A stretch of 64,000 nucleotides of DNA, taken from assembly GCA_007748055.1 (NCBI GenBank), contig CP036279.1:434001-498000 (forward strand), written 5' to 3'. Below, in pieces: positions 44,499 through 53,388 of this stretch. Below the pieces are notes generated by a model. The model was not told the origin of the DNA, did not search any database, and saw nothing but the letters and a program-made list of their open reading frames with translations. Source of the stretch: Kolteria novifilia. Lineage in GTDB: Bacteria > Planctomycetota > Planctomycetia > Kolteriales > Kolteriaceae. A program made the position numbers and the translations under genes. Positions within the stretch are counted from its first letter, which is position 1. Each line of letters begins with the position of its first letter.

Positions 44499-45086
44499 AT
44501 GAGAATCGGCTCGGAGATGGGACTTCGATTCCCTGGTACGGGATCGTCGATTTCGCCGCAAGGGATGCGCGTTTCAGAGGAAACGGATCAGGCGAGCGCC
44601 CCAGCGACCCAGGTGCCCAACGCGGAGTTGCGTCAGGGAATGGGTCTATTGGGTGGCGACGCCGCGAAGCTCTTGCCTCATTTGAGCGAGGCCCCGAGCT
44701 TCGACCCGACAGAAGCGTCGAGCAACGGGGAGCTGCGGGAGAAGTTCCAGGAGTTCGTCGCCGGGACGTTCTACAAGCGGTTGCTCACCGCGATGCGCGA
44801 TACGGTCACCGAGACGAAGTTGATCCATGGTGGCCGGGCCGAGGAGATCTTTCGCGAGCAACTCGACGGCATCCTCGTCGAACGCATGGCGACCGCCCGT
44901 GGCGGTGACCTCTCCGCGGCGATGTTCGAGAACTTTGTCGGTCGGCTCAACGCCGGCAACCTCGGTGCGTCGGCCTTCCCCGTCGCACCCAACGCGACAC
45001 CAAGTGTAAGGCAGCCCCTCGACGATGATCGACCGGATTCAACAGCTGCTGGAGAACCTCGAGAGCCTCTTGACCGAACTCTCTGA
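44499..45086 (+). CDS. flgJ: FlgJ-type rod-binding protein (no peptidoglycan hydrolase domain)
   Basis: 195 residues from the ATG at 44499, with AGGAGG upstream. The rod-binding domain is visible as LREKFQEFVAGTFYKRLLTAMRDTVTETKLIHGGRAEEIFREQLDGILVERMATARGG. The muramidase domain of enterobacterial FlgJ is missing, as in many single-domain FlgJ proteins. Disordered 60-residue N-terminus. The last 62 bases overlap flgN in another frame, more than usual; the C-terminal 40 residues look non-conserved. Confidence 0.85.
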   Translation: MRIGSEMGLRFPGTGSSISPQGMRVSEETDQASAPATQVPNAELRQGMGLLGGDAAKLLPHLSEAPSFDPTEASSNGELREKFQEFVAGTFYKRLLTAMRDTVTETKLIHGGRAEEIFREQLDGILVERMATARGGDLSAAMFENFVGRLNAGNLGASAFPVAPNATPSVRQPLDDDRPDSTAAGEPREPLDRTL

Positions 45087-45507
45087 ACTCCAACTCGAGA
45101 AGCAACGAGCCCTCGCGTCGCTCGACGCCGACGAGCTCGTCACCCTTTCCAACCAGGAAGAGGTTCTCTCGAGCGAACTGGCCCGCCAATCGAAAGCGCG
45201 CGACCGCTTCGCCGCCGAACAACTCGAGGAGACCCCTCCCCTCCCTGGGGCGTTTCAGCGGCTGGTACGCGATCTGCCCTCGCAAACGCGGGCCATGGTC
45301 GAGGATCGCCTCGCCCGCATCGAACGACTCGCCGACGCCGTCAAGCTCAAGGCCGCGTCGAACTGGCTCCTCACGTACCGCAACAGCCAACACGTCGACC
45401 AAGTGCTCGGCATCATCGCCAACGCGGCGAACCCGAGTCACGTCCCCGGCGAGCAAGCGTCGCCCGTCGCCAGCGGCCATGGGCTCGTCCTCGACAGCAC
45501 CGCCTAG
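45025..45507 (+). CDS. flgN: FlgN-family flagellar export chaperone
   Basis: 160 residues. Helical coiled protein: IQQLLENLESLLTELSELQLEKQRALASLDADELVTLSNQEEVLSSELARQ matches FlgN. It binds the C-termini of FlgK and FlgL and delivers them to the export gate; those two genes follow directly. Start codon lies inside flgJ (62 bp overlap), and translation coupling is likely. The order flgJ-flgN-flgK-flgL supports the call. Confidence 0.85.
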   Translation: MIDRIQQLLENLESLLTELSELQLEKQRALASLDADELVTLSNQEEVLSSELARQSKARDRFAAEQLEETPPLPGAFQRLVRDLPSQTRAMVEDRLARIERLADAVKLKAASNWLLTYRNSQHVDQVLGIIANAANPSHVPGEQASPVASGHGLVLDSTA

Positions 45508-45521
45508 GAGGCACCGCCACC

Positions 45522-47225
45522 ATGTCCCTATTCGCGAGTTTCTCCGCCAGTGCGTCGGGCTTGCTGATCAACCGCCTCGGCATGTCGGTGACCGGCAACA
45601 ACATCGCCAACGTCAATACGCCCGGCTACGCCCGCCAGCGACTCGATCTCTCGCCGATCACGCCGTCGCAGTTCGGCAGCGTCTCGGTCGGACCAGGCGT
45701 ACGCGCCGACGATGTCCGCTCGGTCGTCGACTCCTACCTGATCGAACGTGGCCGCGAAGCCAAGAGCGAGTTCGAGTCCGCCAGCGGCCGGCTCGACATC
45801 GTGCAGCGCATCGAAGGGGTCTTCAACGAGCTCAGCGACACGGACCTCTCGTCGCAGCTCGACGCGTTCTTCGACTCGGTCGCCGACGTTCAGAACAACC
45901 CGTTGGAAGTCGGGGTTCGTGGAGTCGCCGTCCAAAACGCCGTTACCCTCGCCGAGACCGTCCAGGGGATCAACGAACGGCTCCGCGACATCCAGCAAGA
46001 CATCAACACCGAGGTCGAATCGTCGGTCGACGCCATCAATCGCTCGCTCGATCGCATCAAGGACCTCAACTCGCAGATCGTCGCCGCGACCGGGGGAATC
46101 GCCCAGGACGGCGACGCGGCCGGTTTGCGCGATCTTCGCGATCAGGAGCTGACGACGCTGTCGGGACTCGTCGAGATCCAGACGCACGAGGATCTCAACG
46201 GGTCGATCAACATCTACTCGGGCGAGAACTATCTTCTGATCAGCGGCCAGGTCCAACATGTCGACGTGACTCAATCGGTCGAGGATGGCGTCCCCCGCTC
46301 GAGTCTCGTCTTCGCGAACTCCCGCGCCGAGGTTCCGCTGGGCGGCGGCCGGCTCGGGGGGCTCCAGACGGCGCGCGACGAGGATCTCGCCAGCGCCATG
46401 GATCGCCTCGACACCTTCGCGTCGAACCTGATCTTCGAAGCCAACAAGATCCAAAGCTCGGGACAAGGTCTCGAGTCCTTCACCGAAGTGACCAGCACCG
46501 GCTCGGTCATCGATCGCTTCGCCGCGCTGAACTCGCCCGACGCGGGACTCCCCTTCCCGATCCGCAACGGGTTCTTCGAGCTGCGGGTCGCCGAGACCAC
46601 CGGGCAGGAAGTGACGTACACCATTCCCGTGACGCTCGACGGGGTGACCAGCGACTCGCTCGACGACGTGGCGACCAACATCAACACCATCACCGGGATC
46701 CCGAACTTCGCGACCATCTCGGGAGGGAAGCTTACCCTCGACGCCCCGACCGATGTCAGCTTCACCTTCGGCGAGGACAACACCGACTTGCTCGCGGCGA
46801 TCGGCGTCAACACCCTCTTTACCGGCTCGCTCGCCTCGGACATCGGCGTCAACGAACGGCTTCGCGAGCAACCGGCGCTCTTGTCGGCGTCGCGCAACGG
46901 CAATCCGGGCGACACCAGCAACATCGTCGCGCTGGGCAATCTTCGTAGTGAGTCGGTCGGCACCCTCGGCGGACTCTCGCTCACCGACTACTTGGCCGAG
47001 AGCGTGCAGCAGTTGGGCAACGGCGCCCAAGCTGCGCAGGCCCAGACCGAGATCCTTCAGTCGACGTCGCTCTCGCTCGAGTCGCAGTCCTTGGCGATCA
47101 CCGGCGTGAGCCTGGACGAGGAAGTGCTGAAGCTCACTCAGTTTCAACGAGCTTTCCAGGCCTCGGCGCGGCACATCTCGGTCGTGAACGAGCTCATTGA
47201 CGAGGTCCTCAATCTGGCGTCCTAG
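45522..47225 (+). CDS. flgK: Flagellar hook-associated protein 1 FlgK
   Basis: 567 residues, ATG with AGGAGG upstream. N-terminal D0 LFASFSASASGLLINRLGMSVTGNNIANVNTPGYARQRLDLSPI; C-terminal GVSLDEEVLKLTQFQRAFQASARHISVVNELIDEVLNL. FlgK joins hook to filament with FlgL. Internal sequence around residues 335-435 is repeat-like and variable. Length within the range of FlgK. Confidence 0.96.
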   Translation: MSLFASFSASASGLLINRLGMSVTGNNIANVNTPGYARQRLDLSPITPSQFGSVSVGPGVRADDVRSVVDSYLIERGREAKSEFESASGRLDIVQRIEGVFNELSDTDLSSQLDAFFDSVADVQNNPLEVGVRGVAVQNAVTLAETVQGINERLRDIQQDINTEVESSVDAINRSLDRIKDLNSQIVAATGGIAQDGDAAGLRDLRDQELTTLSGLVEIQTHEDLNGSINIYSGENYLLISGQVQHVDVTQSVEDGVPRSSLVFANSRAEVPLGGGRLGGLQTARDEDLASAMDRLDTFASNLIFEANKIQSSGQGLESFTEVTSTGSVIDRFAALNSPDAGLPFPIRNGFFELRVAETTGQEVTYTIPVTLDGVTSDSLDDVATNINTITGIPNFATISGGKLTLDAPTDVSFTFGEDNTDLLAAIGVNTLFTGSLASDIGVNERLREQPALLSASRNGNPGDTSNIVALGNLRSESVGTLGGLSLTDYLAESVQQLGNGAQAAQAQTEILQSTSLSLESQSLAITGVSLDEEVLKLTQFQRAFQASARHISVVNELIDEVLNLAS

Positions 47226-47294
47226 CCGACCTAGGGAAATAGCGGGTCCAACGGAGCGTCGAGTGGCGAACCGTCGACCGATGGAAACGACACC

Positions 47295-49325
47295 ATGACT
47301 TTCATTTCGAGTGCCAACGGCCGCGTCCCGAATGTCCTCCAAGAGATGATCTCCTCGGAGAACGTCCGCGCCCGCACCCTCGCGGCAACTCGGTCGTCGA
47401 TCGAACTCGCCTCGGGCAAGAAGGTCCTCACTCCCGGCGACAACCCCAACGCCGCCTTCCAAGCGACCATCTTCAGCTCCCTTCAGGCGGCCAATGACAC
47501 CTTTCGCAGGAGCATCGAGTCGGGATCGAACACGCTGGCCCAAACCGAAAGCGTGCTGGCCGGCTTCGTCGATGTCGCCGACGCGACCACGTCGATCGTC
47601 CTTCGCAACACGCAACAGATCACCGATTTCGGCGAGAGCAGCGCCGACTTGAGCGAAGTGCGCAGTTCCGTCGACGCCCTACTCGTCCAATCGAACGAGT
47701 CCTACCTCAATCGTTTTCTCTTCGCCGGCCAGCGGAGCGACGAAGCACCTTTCCGCGTGGTAGGCGAGGGCATCGTCTTCAGCGGCGACAACGAGTTGAC
47801 CGAGTCGCTTCGCGATATCGAGACGACCTTCGCCTCGAACGTCACCGCGAACAGTTCGATCGGAACGGACTCGGCCGCTGGCCGCGGCGTCGCGCTTGAC
47901 GTCACGGTCGATCCCGGCACCCGACTGTCGGAACTCAACGGCGGCGACGGCGTCCGCCTCGGGCGTGTTAGCATCGACAACGGCACGACCGCGGACCCGG
48001 TGATCGTCGATCTCTCCGAGGCCGCGACCCTGAACGATGTCATCAACGCGATCAACAACGCGCTGCCCGGCACGCCCGCTCAGATCAACGCGACCGACAG
48101 TGGCCTGGAAATCGGCGGCGTCGGCGCGGTCGTCGTTCAAGAGGTCGACGGAGGGCGAACCGCGTCCGATCTCGGCATCCTGACCTCGGCCGCGGGAAGC
48201 GCCATCCCTCTCGACGGCGACAACCTGCGACCAATCATCACGCTCAACACGTCGCTCTCCCGACTCGATCCCAACATCCGCACCGGGCCCGTGAACATCG
48301 CCCAGGGCAACTCCACCGTCAGCGTCGACACGCAGACCTTGACCCCGACCGACACCGTCGCCGACTTGCTCAATCTCTTCAACGCGGCCGACGTCTACGT
48401 CCGCGCCGAGATCAACGACGCCCAGAACGGCATCAACGTCGTCAACGTCTACTCGGGCGTCCCCTACGTCGTGACCGATACCCAGACCGCCGTCGGTCCC
48501 CCGCCGACCTTCACTTCGGCGGCGCAAACGTTGGGCATCCTGACCACCGACGAACGGACCGCGCTGGCGGACTTCAACGACAATGGCGGCATCGACACCG
48601 TCCCAGGGAACGACCTTCAGTTCACGCTGCGTGACGGAACGACCTTCGAGGTGAACCTGAGCAGGGATCTTGGGCAGCCCGGCGGCGACTCGCTGGTCTC
48701 CCCCTCGGTCGCGACGGTCGCGGATGTGCAGACACGGATCTACGAATCGGCGCGGGCGGCGGGACTCAACGTCCCTCTTCCGCTGACGCCTGGCGGTTCG
48801 CCGCCCCCCGGCCCCTACGACTTGGTCGTCGAGCCCAACCCGGTGGGCGGAATTCGCCTGACCGACGGGACGGGCGGTGGCGGCAACTTCGTCGTCGAGT
48901 CGGTCAACGGCAGCCTCGCGGGTGAACAACTCGGCATTCTCGGCGATGTCGCCGCCGACGACATTCTCGGGGAGAACCGCCACGAAGGACGCGTCAAAGG
49001 AATCTTCGACACGCTGCTGCGGCTGGAGAGCGCCCTACAGAACGGCGATGCCTACGCCGTCGAACGAACGGGAAAGACGCTGGCGGAAGACCAACAACGT
49101 TTGGTGGCCGCGCGGGGCGAGACGGGAAGCCGTTTGGTCGTGCTCGAGTCCTCATCGCGCCGGCTGCAAGAACAGTCGCTCGATCTCGAGCAGTTCACCG
49201 CCAACGCGGTCGAGATCGACTTGAGCGAGACGATCACGCGGCTGCTTTCCGAGCAAACCGCCCTGGAAGCGACGCTGGCCTCGACTGGCCGCTTGCTTCA
49301 AGGATCGCTGCTCGACTTCATCTGA
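47295..49325 (+). CDS. flgL: Flagellar hook-associated protein 3 FlgL, expanded
   Basis: 676 residues, about twice the enterobacterial FlgL. N-terminal D0/D1: NGRVPNVLQEMISSENVRARTLAATRSSIELASGKKVLTPGDNPNAAFQATIFSSLQAAND and SNESYLNRFLFAGQRSDEAPFR; C-terminal LSETITRLLSEQTALEATLASTGRLLQGSLLDFI. A variable region from about 190 to 560 makes it long and includes repeated DVIN, VAD-type strands. Forms the FlgK-FlgL junction. The identity rests on position after flgK and on the FAGQRSDEAPF motif. Confidence 0.9.
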   Translation: MTFISSANGRVPNVLQEMISSENVRARTLAATRSSIELASGKKVLTPGDNPNAAFQATIFSSLQAANDTFRRSIESGSNTLAQTESVLAGFVDVADATTSIVLRNTQQITDFGESSADLSEVRSSVDALLVQSNESYLNRFLFAGQRSDEAPFRVVGEGIVFSGDNELTESLRDIETTFASNVTANSSIGTDSAAGRGVALDVTVDPGTRLSELNGGDGVRLGRVSIDNGTTADPVIVDLSEAATLNDVINAINNALPGTPAQINATDSGLEIGGVGAVVVQEVDGGRTASDLGILTSAAGSAIPLDGDNLRPIITLNTSLSRLDPNIRTGPVNIAQGNSTVSVDTQTLTPTDTVADLLNLFNAADVYVRAEINDAQNGINVVNVYSGVPYVVTDTQTAVGPPPTFTSAAQTLGILTTDERTALADFNDNGGIDTVPGNDLQFTLRDGTTFEVNLSRDLGQPGGDSLVSPSVATVADVQTRIYESARAAGLNVPLPLTPGGSPPPGPYDLVVEPNPVGGIRLTDGTGGGGNFVVESVNGSLAGEQLGILGDVAADDILGENRHEGRVKGIFDTLLRLESALQNGDAYAVERTGKTLAEDQQRLVAARGETGSRLVVLESSSRRLQEQSLDLEQFTANAVEIDLSETITRLLSEQTALEATLASTGRLLQGSLLDFI

Positions 49326-49386
49326 CGCGAGCCGTAAGAGAGAGTTTGGCTCGGATTGGGAATCGTCATCCGTTGGAGAAACTACC

Positions 49387-49818
49387 TTGCGCCTCGCGAC
49401 GCGACGTTTTGGCGAGATCGACGTGGAAGAGGACGACCTTCTCACCTTTCCGGAGGGGCTGGTCGGCCTGTCGAGACACAAACGCTTTCTCCTCCTGCAG
49501 GATCCCGAGTCGAAGCAATTGCTCTGGCTTCAGAGCGTTGACTTTCCCGAGTTCACGCTCGCGACGGTCCCGTCGCAACAGGTCCAACTTAACTATCACA
49601 TCGACGTTCATCCCGAGGAGATTCGCTGCCTGAAGCTCGACAACAAGAGCGAGGCGGTGGTGCTGCTGATCCTCAACCGCGTCAACGAACAATTCGCCGT
49701 GAACCTCAAGGGACCGCTGCTGCTCAATCCTCATCGGATGCTCGGCAAGCAAGTGGTACTCAACGACCCCGACTACGAGGTTCGCAACCTAGTCGCGATC
49801 GATGCAACCGTTACGTAG
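49387..49818 (+). CDS. fliW: Flagellar assembly factor FliW
   Basis: 143 residues, TTG start with GGAG eight bases upstream; no ATG fits. Family features: RRFGEIDVEEDDLLTFPEGLVGLSRHKRFLLL at the start and LLLNPHRMLGKQVVLNDPDYEVRN at the end. FliW antagonises CsrA and binds flagellin, so that flagellin translation is adjusted to secretion. csrA follows 278 bp downstream. Confidence 0.93.
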   Translation: MRLATRRFGEIDVEEDDLLTFPEGLVGLSRHKRFLLLQDPESKQLLWLQSVDFPEFTLATVPSQQVQLNYHIDVHPEEIRCLKLDNKSEAVVLLILNRVNEQFAVNLKGPLLLNPHRMLGKQVVLNDPDYEVRNLVAIDATVT

Positions 49819-50095
49819 AAAGCGCAACCCTGATAAAATAGGATGGCTACAGATCCTACGCTTCGCCGATGGTAAAGAAGGCGAGTTAGGGAAGATTCGC
49901 CATCAGGGCAACGACCGCGCCACCATCGCCGTATAATTCCAGCAACGCCACCGGTTCGCCGGTCGCGGCGGGGACCATCGCGACGACGCCCTGACCCGGT
50001 GCGAACGAGTATGTTCGTCTTGGAACGCATCAACGGATCGGCTGCCGCAACCGATTCGTTTTCCACCGGGTTGGTCGACGGAAGGAGAATGACCC

Positions 50096-50365
50096 ATGCT
50101 AGTTCTGTCTCGTCAACTCGACGAAAGCATCATGATTGGCGACGAGATCATCGTCACGATTGTCGACATTAAGGGGGACAAGGTCCGGATCGGCATCGCC
50201 GCGCCCGGCGACGTGCCCGTCCATCGCCAGGAGGTCTTCGAGACCATCCAGCGCGAAACGTTCGAAGCGGCCTACGCGGAATCGCAAGTCGCCGAGGACT
50301 CGGGCCCAACGACCGCCCGTCCTTTCAACCCAAGGTCCCTGAGCGATCTCGCCGGCAACAACTAA
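50096..50365 (+). CDS. csrA: Carbon storage regulator / translational repressor CsrA
   Basis: 89 residues, ATG with GGAAGGAG upstream. [52 protein letters not shown] is diagnostic. CsrA binds GGA-containing leader RNAs, including flagellin mRNA, and is inhibited by FliW. The C-terminal tail from residue 58 ([17 protein letters not shown]) is longer than in enterobacterial CsrA (61 residues); in FliW-containing bacteria extended tails carry the FliW contact. The 278-bp gap before it has no gene. Confidence 0.95.
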   Translation: MLVLSRQLDESIMIGDEIIVTIVDIKGDKVRIGIAAPGDVPVHRQEVFETIQRETFEAAYAESQVAEDSGPTTARPFNPRSLSDLAGNN

Positions 50366-50388
50366 CGGCTATCATGTTCAAGGGCGGG

Positions 50389-51558
50389 TCAATCGCGATC
50401 CGCCCTCGCCGCCAGGCTCGCCGCGTGTCGAGACACCTTCCCAATCGCCCACGCCACGCGGTCGATCACGTCGCCTTCCGCCAACAACACCGGATGATGC
50501 AACACGATCATCCTCTCATCGGCGGCATCCGCTTGAGTCAACGCCCCACCCGCTCGATAACGTCGCCGGGAGTGAATCTTGTGGAGCGACCGAAAGCCCT
50601 CGTCGAACGCCACGCCCTCGCCGCGAGCGGCCCGGACAAAGTTCTCGCGCGATAGCCCTTCGAACGCTTCCCGCTCGTACTGAAACCCAAGCTTATAGTA
50701 GCCGGGCTTGGTCTCCTCCGTCGGCCGGGTGATCGGACGTAGCCCCTTGACGTCAGTCAACCCATCCAAAAGACGCTCAACGTTCGCGGCGCGGCGCTGA
50801 TGGTCATCCTCGAGCCGCTCAAGTTGCGGCAAGAGCACCGCGGCCTGAAGCTCCGAAAGCGGATAGGCGTGATTTCCCCGCTCGACGTCGAGTCGGATCC
50901 GCTGCGCGATCGCCGCATCCCGGGTGTAGAGCGCTCCGCCCCGCCCCGCGGAGAGCGTCTTGCTCCCTCCGAAACTCCAAGCACCGATATCGCCCCAGAT
51001 GCCGGCGGGCCGTCCCTCGATTGTCGCGCCCGGCATCTGACAGGCATCCTCGACAATCGCGAGGCTGTGCTCGTCGGCAACCGCGCGGACTTGCTTCATC
51101 GAGACCGTCCCGCCATGAAGGTGGGAGACAACAATGGCTCGAGTCCTTTCGGTAATCGCGGCGGCCAGAAGCGTGGGATCGAGATTCCAGGTCTCGGGAT
51201 CGAGATCGATGAGAACCGGCAGTGCTCCAAGACGAACGACGTTGACAAAGTTCCCCTTAAAGTCGTAGCCGGCGAGGAGCACCTCATCGCCCGCGCCGAC
51301 CCCGACACCTCGCAGTGCCAGCTCAATGGCACACGTCCCGCTCGCACAGAGTTCGACGAATTCGGTTGCGTGGTGCTTGGCGATCCACTCCGCCAAACGG
51401 AGCGAATGCGGGCCGTGATACTTGCCCCAATCCCCGCTCGCGGCGAGTTCTCGAAGAACGCGCGCGACCCCGTCGTCGGCGATCGGCCAAGTCGGCGGGC
51501 CGTCGGGAAAGGCGGGTTCGCCCCCGAGCAGCGCCGGCAAGTCGTCGCGCGCCGTCAC
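50389..51558 (-). CDS. DegT/DnrJ/EryC1/StrS-family PLP aminotransferase
   Basis: 389 residues. PLP lysine in WSFGGSKTLSAGRGGAL; GTCAIELALRGVGVGAGDEV and EDACQMPGATIEGR are family typical. Enzymes of this family aminate nucleotide-linked sugars. The ATG overlaps the stop codon of the prenyltransferase-repeat gene upstream (ATGA at 51555-51558), so the pair is translationally coupled. Convergent with csrA. Confidence 0.88.
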   Translation of the reverse strand: MTARDDLPALLGGEPAFPDGPPTWPIADDGVARVLRELAASGDWGKYHGPHSLRLAEWIAKHHATEFVELCASGTCAIELALRGVGVGAGDEVLLAGYDFKGNFVNVVRLGALPVLIDLDPETWNLDPTLLAAAITERTRAIVVSHLHGGTVSMKQVRAVADEHSLAIVEDACQMPGATIEGRPAGIWGDIGAWSFGGSKTLSAGRGGALYTRDAAIAQRIRLDVERGNHAYPLSELQAAVLLPQLERLEDDHQRRAANVERLLDGLTDVKGLRPITRPTEETKPGYYKLGFQYEREAFEGLSRENFVRAARGEGVAFDEGFRSLHKIHSRRRYRAGGALTQADAADERMIVLHHPVLLAEGDVIDRVAWAIGKVSRHAASLAARADRD

Positions 51559-52508
51559 GGTCCCTTCTCCCCGGCGGCGATCGTTGACCAGACCAAGCCG
51601 AGATTGCCAAGTCCGTAGAAGGTGTACTCGACGTCCGGCTGCCCATCGAGCGCGAACCCGATGAAGCCCCCCTGCTTGACTTCCAGCGAGCGGGCATACT
51701 TCTCGATGCGTCTCGCGCGATCGCGATCGAGAAGCTCCAAGTCGAGGAGCGACACCAAGCCGGTGAAGGTCGAAAGCCCGTCGGCGATCGGAATTCGCGT
51801 GTTGGCCGCGAATCCTCCTTCGTCGGACGAGACCGTGTCGAAGAAGGCTTGTGCGCCGTCGCGAACCGCTGGCGTGATCGCGTCGAGCAAGAGCAAAGTT
51901 CCGATCGCGGCCGCGCTGGGGTTGGTGCCACTTCGCTTCATCGCGGGGACTTCGACGAAGCCGCCATCCTCACGACACCGCCCCAAGACGAACTGCGTGA
52001 GTTGGTCCTTGTTCGGGATCGGCTCGACGAGAAGGTCGAAACAGAGCGTCGCGACAAAGGTATGGTAGGTGCTCCCGCTCCGGCCGCCGGGGGAGTTGTT
52101 GTAGCCGCCATCGGGCGTGCGGAATTCGGCAATTCGCTCGGGAAGACGGCTCAGCTCCGGATCGGTCGGATCGAGGAGTCCCTCCCCGCCCGCGACGGTG
52201 ATCACCACCGCGGAGGAGAGCCAGCTCAAGAGGTCGACGAGCGTGTCGGCTTCATCCCTGACCTGCCGGAGATGGTCCGCCAGTCGCGAGACATCCTCTG
52301 GCCCAAGACCGTCGAGCATCGCGAGGCAACGAATCCCGAACGCGGTGTAGTAGATGTCCGAACCACCGTCACGGCCGGCGAAGCCACCGTCGGTCTGCTG
52401 GTAGGCTCGAACGAGGTTAAGATGACGTTGCCGTCGTTCGTCATCAAGGCGCGTGAGCCCCTCGGCGATACGGCTGGTCAGTCGCAACAGATACGGAACG
52501 TCAGCCAT
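51555..52508 (-). CDS. Prenyltransferase/squalene-oxidase repeat protein
   Basis: 317 residues. Contains the QTDGGFAGRDGGSDIYYTAFGIRCLAML repeat near residue 38, RTPDGGYNNSPGGRSGSTYHTFVATLCFDLL near 130, and REDGGFVEV and KQGGFIGFALDGQPDVEYTFYGLGNLGLV further on; the GGF/GGY units define alpha-alpha barrel repeats of protein prenyltransferase beta subunits and terpene cyclases. No QW/DxDD cyclase active site is evident, so a binding or scaffold role is possible. The zinc-binding residues of prenyltransferase beta subunits cannot be assigned. Coupled to the aminotransferase gene. Confidence 0.75.
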   Translation of the reverse strand: MADVPYLLRLTSRIAEGLTRLDDERRQRHLNLVRAYQQTDGGFAGRDGGSDIYYTAFGIRCLAMLDGLGPEDVSRLADHLRQVRDEADTLVDLLSWLSSAVVITVAGGEGLLDPTDPELSRLPERIAEFRTPDGGYNNSPGGRSGSTYHTFVATLCFDLLVEPIPNKDQLTQFVLGRCREDGGFVEVPAMKRSGTNPSAAAIGTLLLLDAITPAVRDGAQAFFDTVSSDEGGFAANTRIPIADGLSTFTGLVSLLDLELLDRDRARRIEKYARSLEVKQGGFIGFALDGQPDVEYTFYGLGNLGLVWSTIAAGEKGP

Positions 52509-52580
52509 GCAGCCCGCCAAGGGTGAAAGGATCGAGTCGGCCCGCGACCCAGCGGCTCCGAAGAAAGACGGACCCGTCGA

Positions 52581-52700
52581 TCAGGCAATGGGCTGACGCG
52601 AACGACCTCTATCTCCACTCATTCGTCAGCCTCTGTGTCAGGCAATGGCCTGACCTACAGTCGTTCCCAATACGGTCGCGCAATGGCCTGACCGACGAGG
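52581..52700. repeat. TCAGGCAATGGCCTGA palindrome cluster
   Basis: One perfect copy at 52637-52654 (GTCAGGCAATGGCCTGAC) and partial copies at 52581 and 52678. The family is also at 41950 and 42306. It fills the gap between the prenyltransferase-repeat gene and pgsA. Confidence 0.75.
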
Positions 52701-52706
52701 CGTCGA

Positions 52707-53282
52707 CTAGTGCAAGTGGGCGAGCGCCTTGCGGATGTAATTGAACCCGCTGAGAGCCGTCACGATCACCGTCCCCCAGTTGAGCAGATCGCGAACGACG
52801 AACAGGAAGGTGCTCTGGATCTCGGCGCTCACGAAGATCAGCACGAAGAGCATCCAGGGGATCGCGACGCACTGCAGCACCATCTTGATCTTCCCGAAGC
52901 GGTCGGCGCCGAAGGCGACCCCCTTCTGCTCCAGAAAGCCGCGCAGCCCAGTGACGATGAACTCGCGGGCGACGATGATCGTCACCATCCACGCATTGAG
53001 CCCAGCACCGGGAATCGGGAGCAGGAAAATGAACGAACCACTGATGAGGACCTTGTCGACCAAGGGATCATAAACGCGACCGAGTGGTGACGTCAGGCCG
53101 AGTCGGCGGGCGTAGTACCCGTCGAGCCAGTCGGTGATCGCCGCGACGACGAAGACGATCAGCGCCAAGAGCCACTGATCCAACCAGATCAACGCGAAGA
53201 AGACGAACGATAGGAACAGCCGAATCGTCGTCAGCGTGTTGGGAAGATTGCCGATCCCCGTCGAAGAGCCTTCCGAAGACAT
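52707..53282 (-). CDS. pgsA: CDP-diacylglycerol-glycerol-3-phosphate 3-phosphatidyltransferase
   Basis: 191 residues. CDP-alcohol phosphatidyltransferase motif is exact: DWLDGYYAR, eight residues, then GRVYDPLVD. Six hydrophobic helices. LPNTLTTIRLFLS at the start and AREFIVTGLRGFLE match PgsA in particular. It makes phosphatidylglycerophosphate from CDP-DAG at the inner membrane. Downstream of rimO on the same strand, as in many planctomycetes. Confidence 0.93.
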   Translation of the reverse strand: MSSEGSSTGIGNLPNTLTTIRLFLSFVFFALIWLDQWLLALIVFVVAAITDWLDGYYARRLGLTSPLGRVYDPLVDKVLISGSFIFLLPIPGAGLNAWMVTIIVAREFIVTGLRGFLEQKGVAFGADRFGKIKMVLQCVAIPWMLFVLIFVSAEIQSTFLFVVRDLLNWGTVIVTALSGFNYIRKALAHLH

Positions 53283-53388
53283 TCACCCACCTTGCATTCG
53301 GTCACATCGAGGCCAACCCGTTCCGTGGTTCTGGGTGAGTCTATGAAGACGGCGCAAAGGTTCACAGCGGGCGGAGGCGTGCGGGCAA

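Noticed and set aside
45528-47615. Long antisense frame opposite flgK and flgL
   Set aside because: High GC keeps shadow frames open; the opposite strand has clear FlgK and FlgL motifs.
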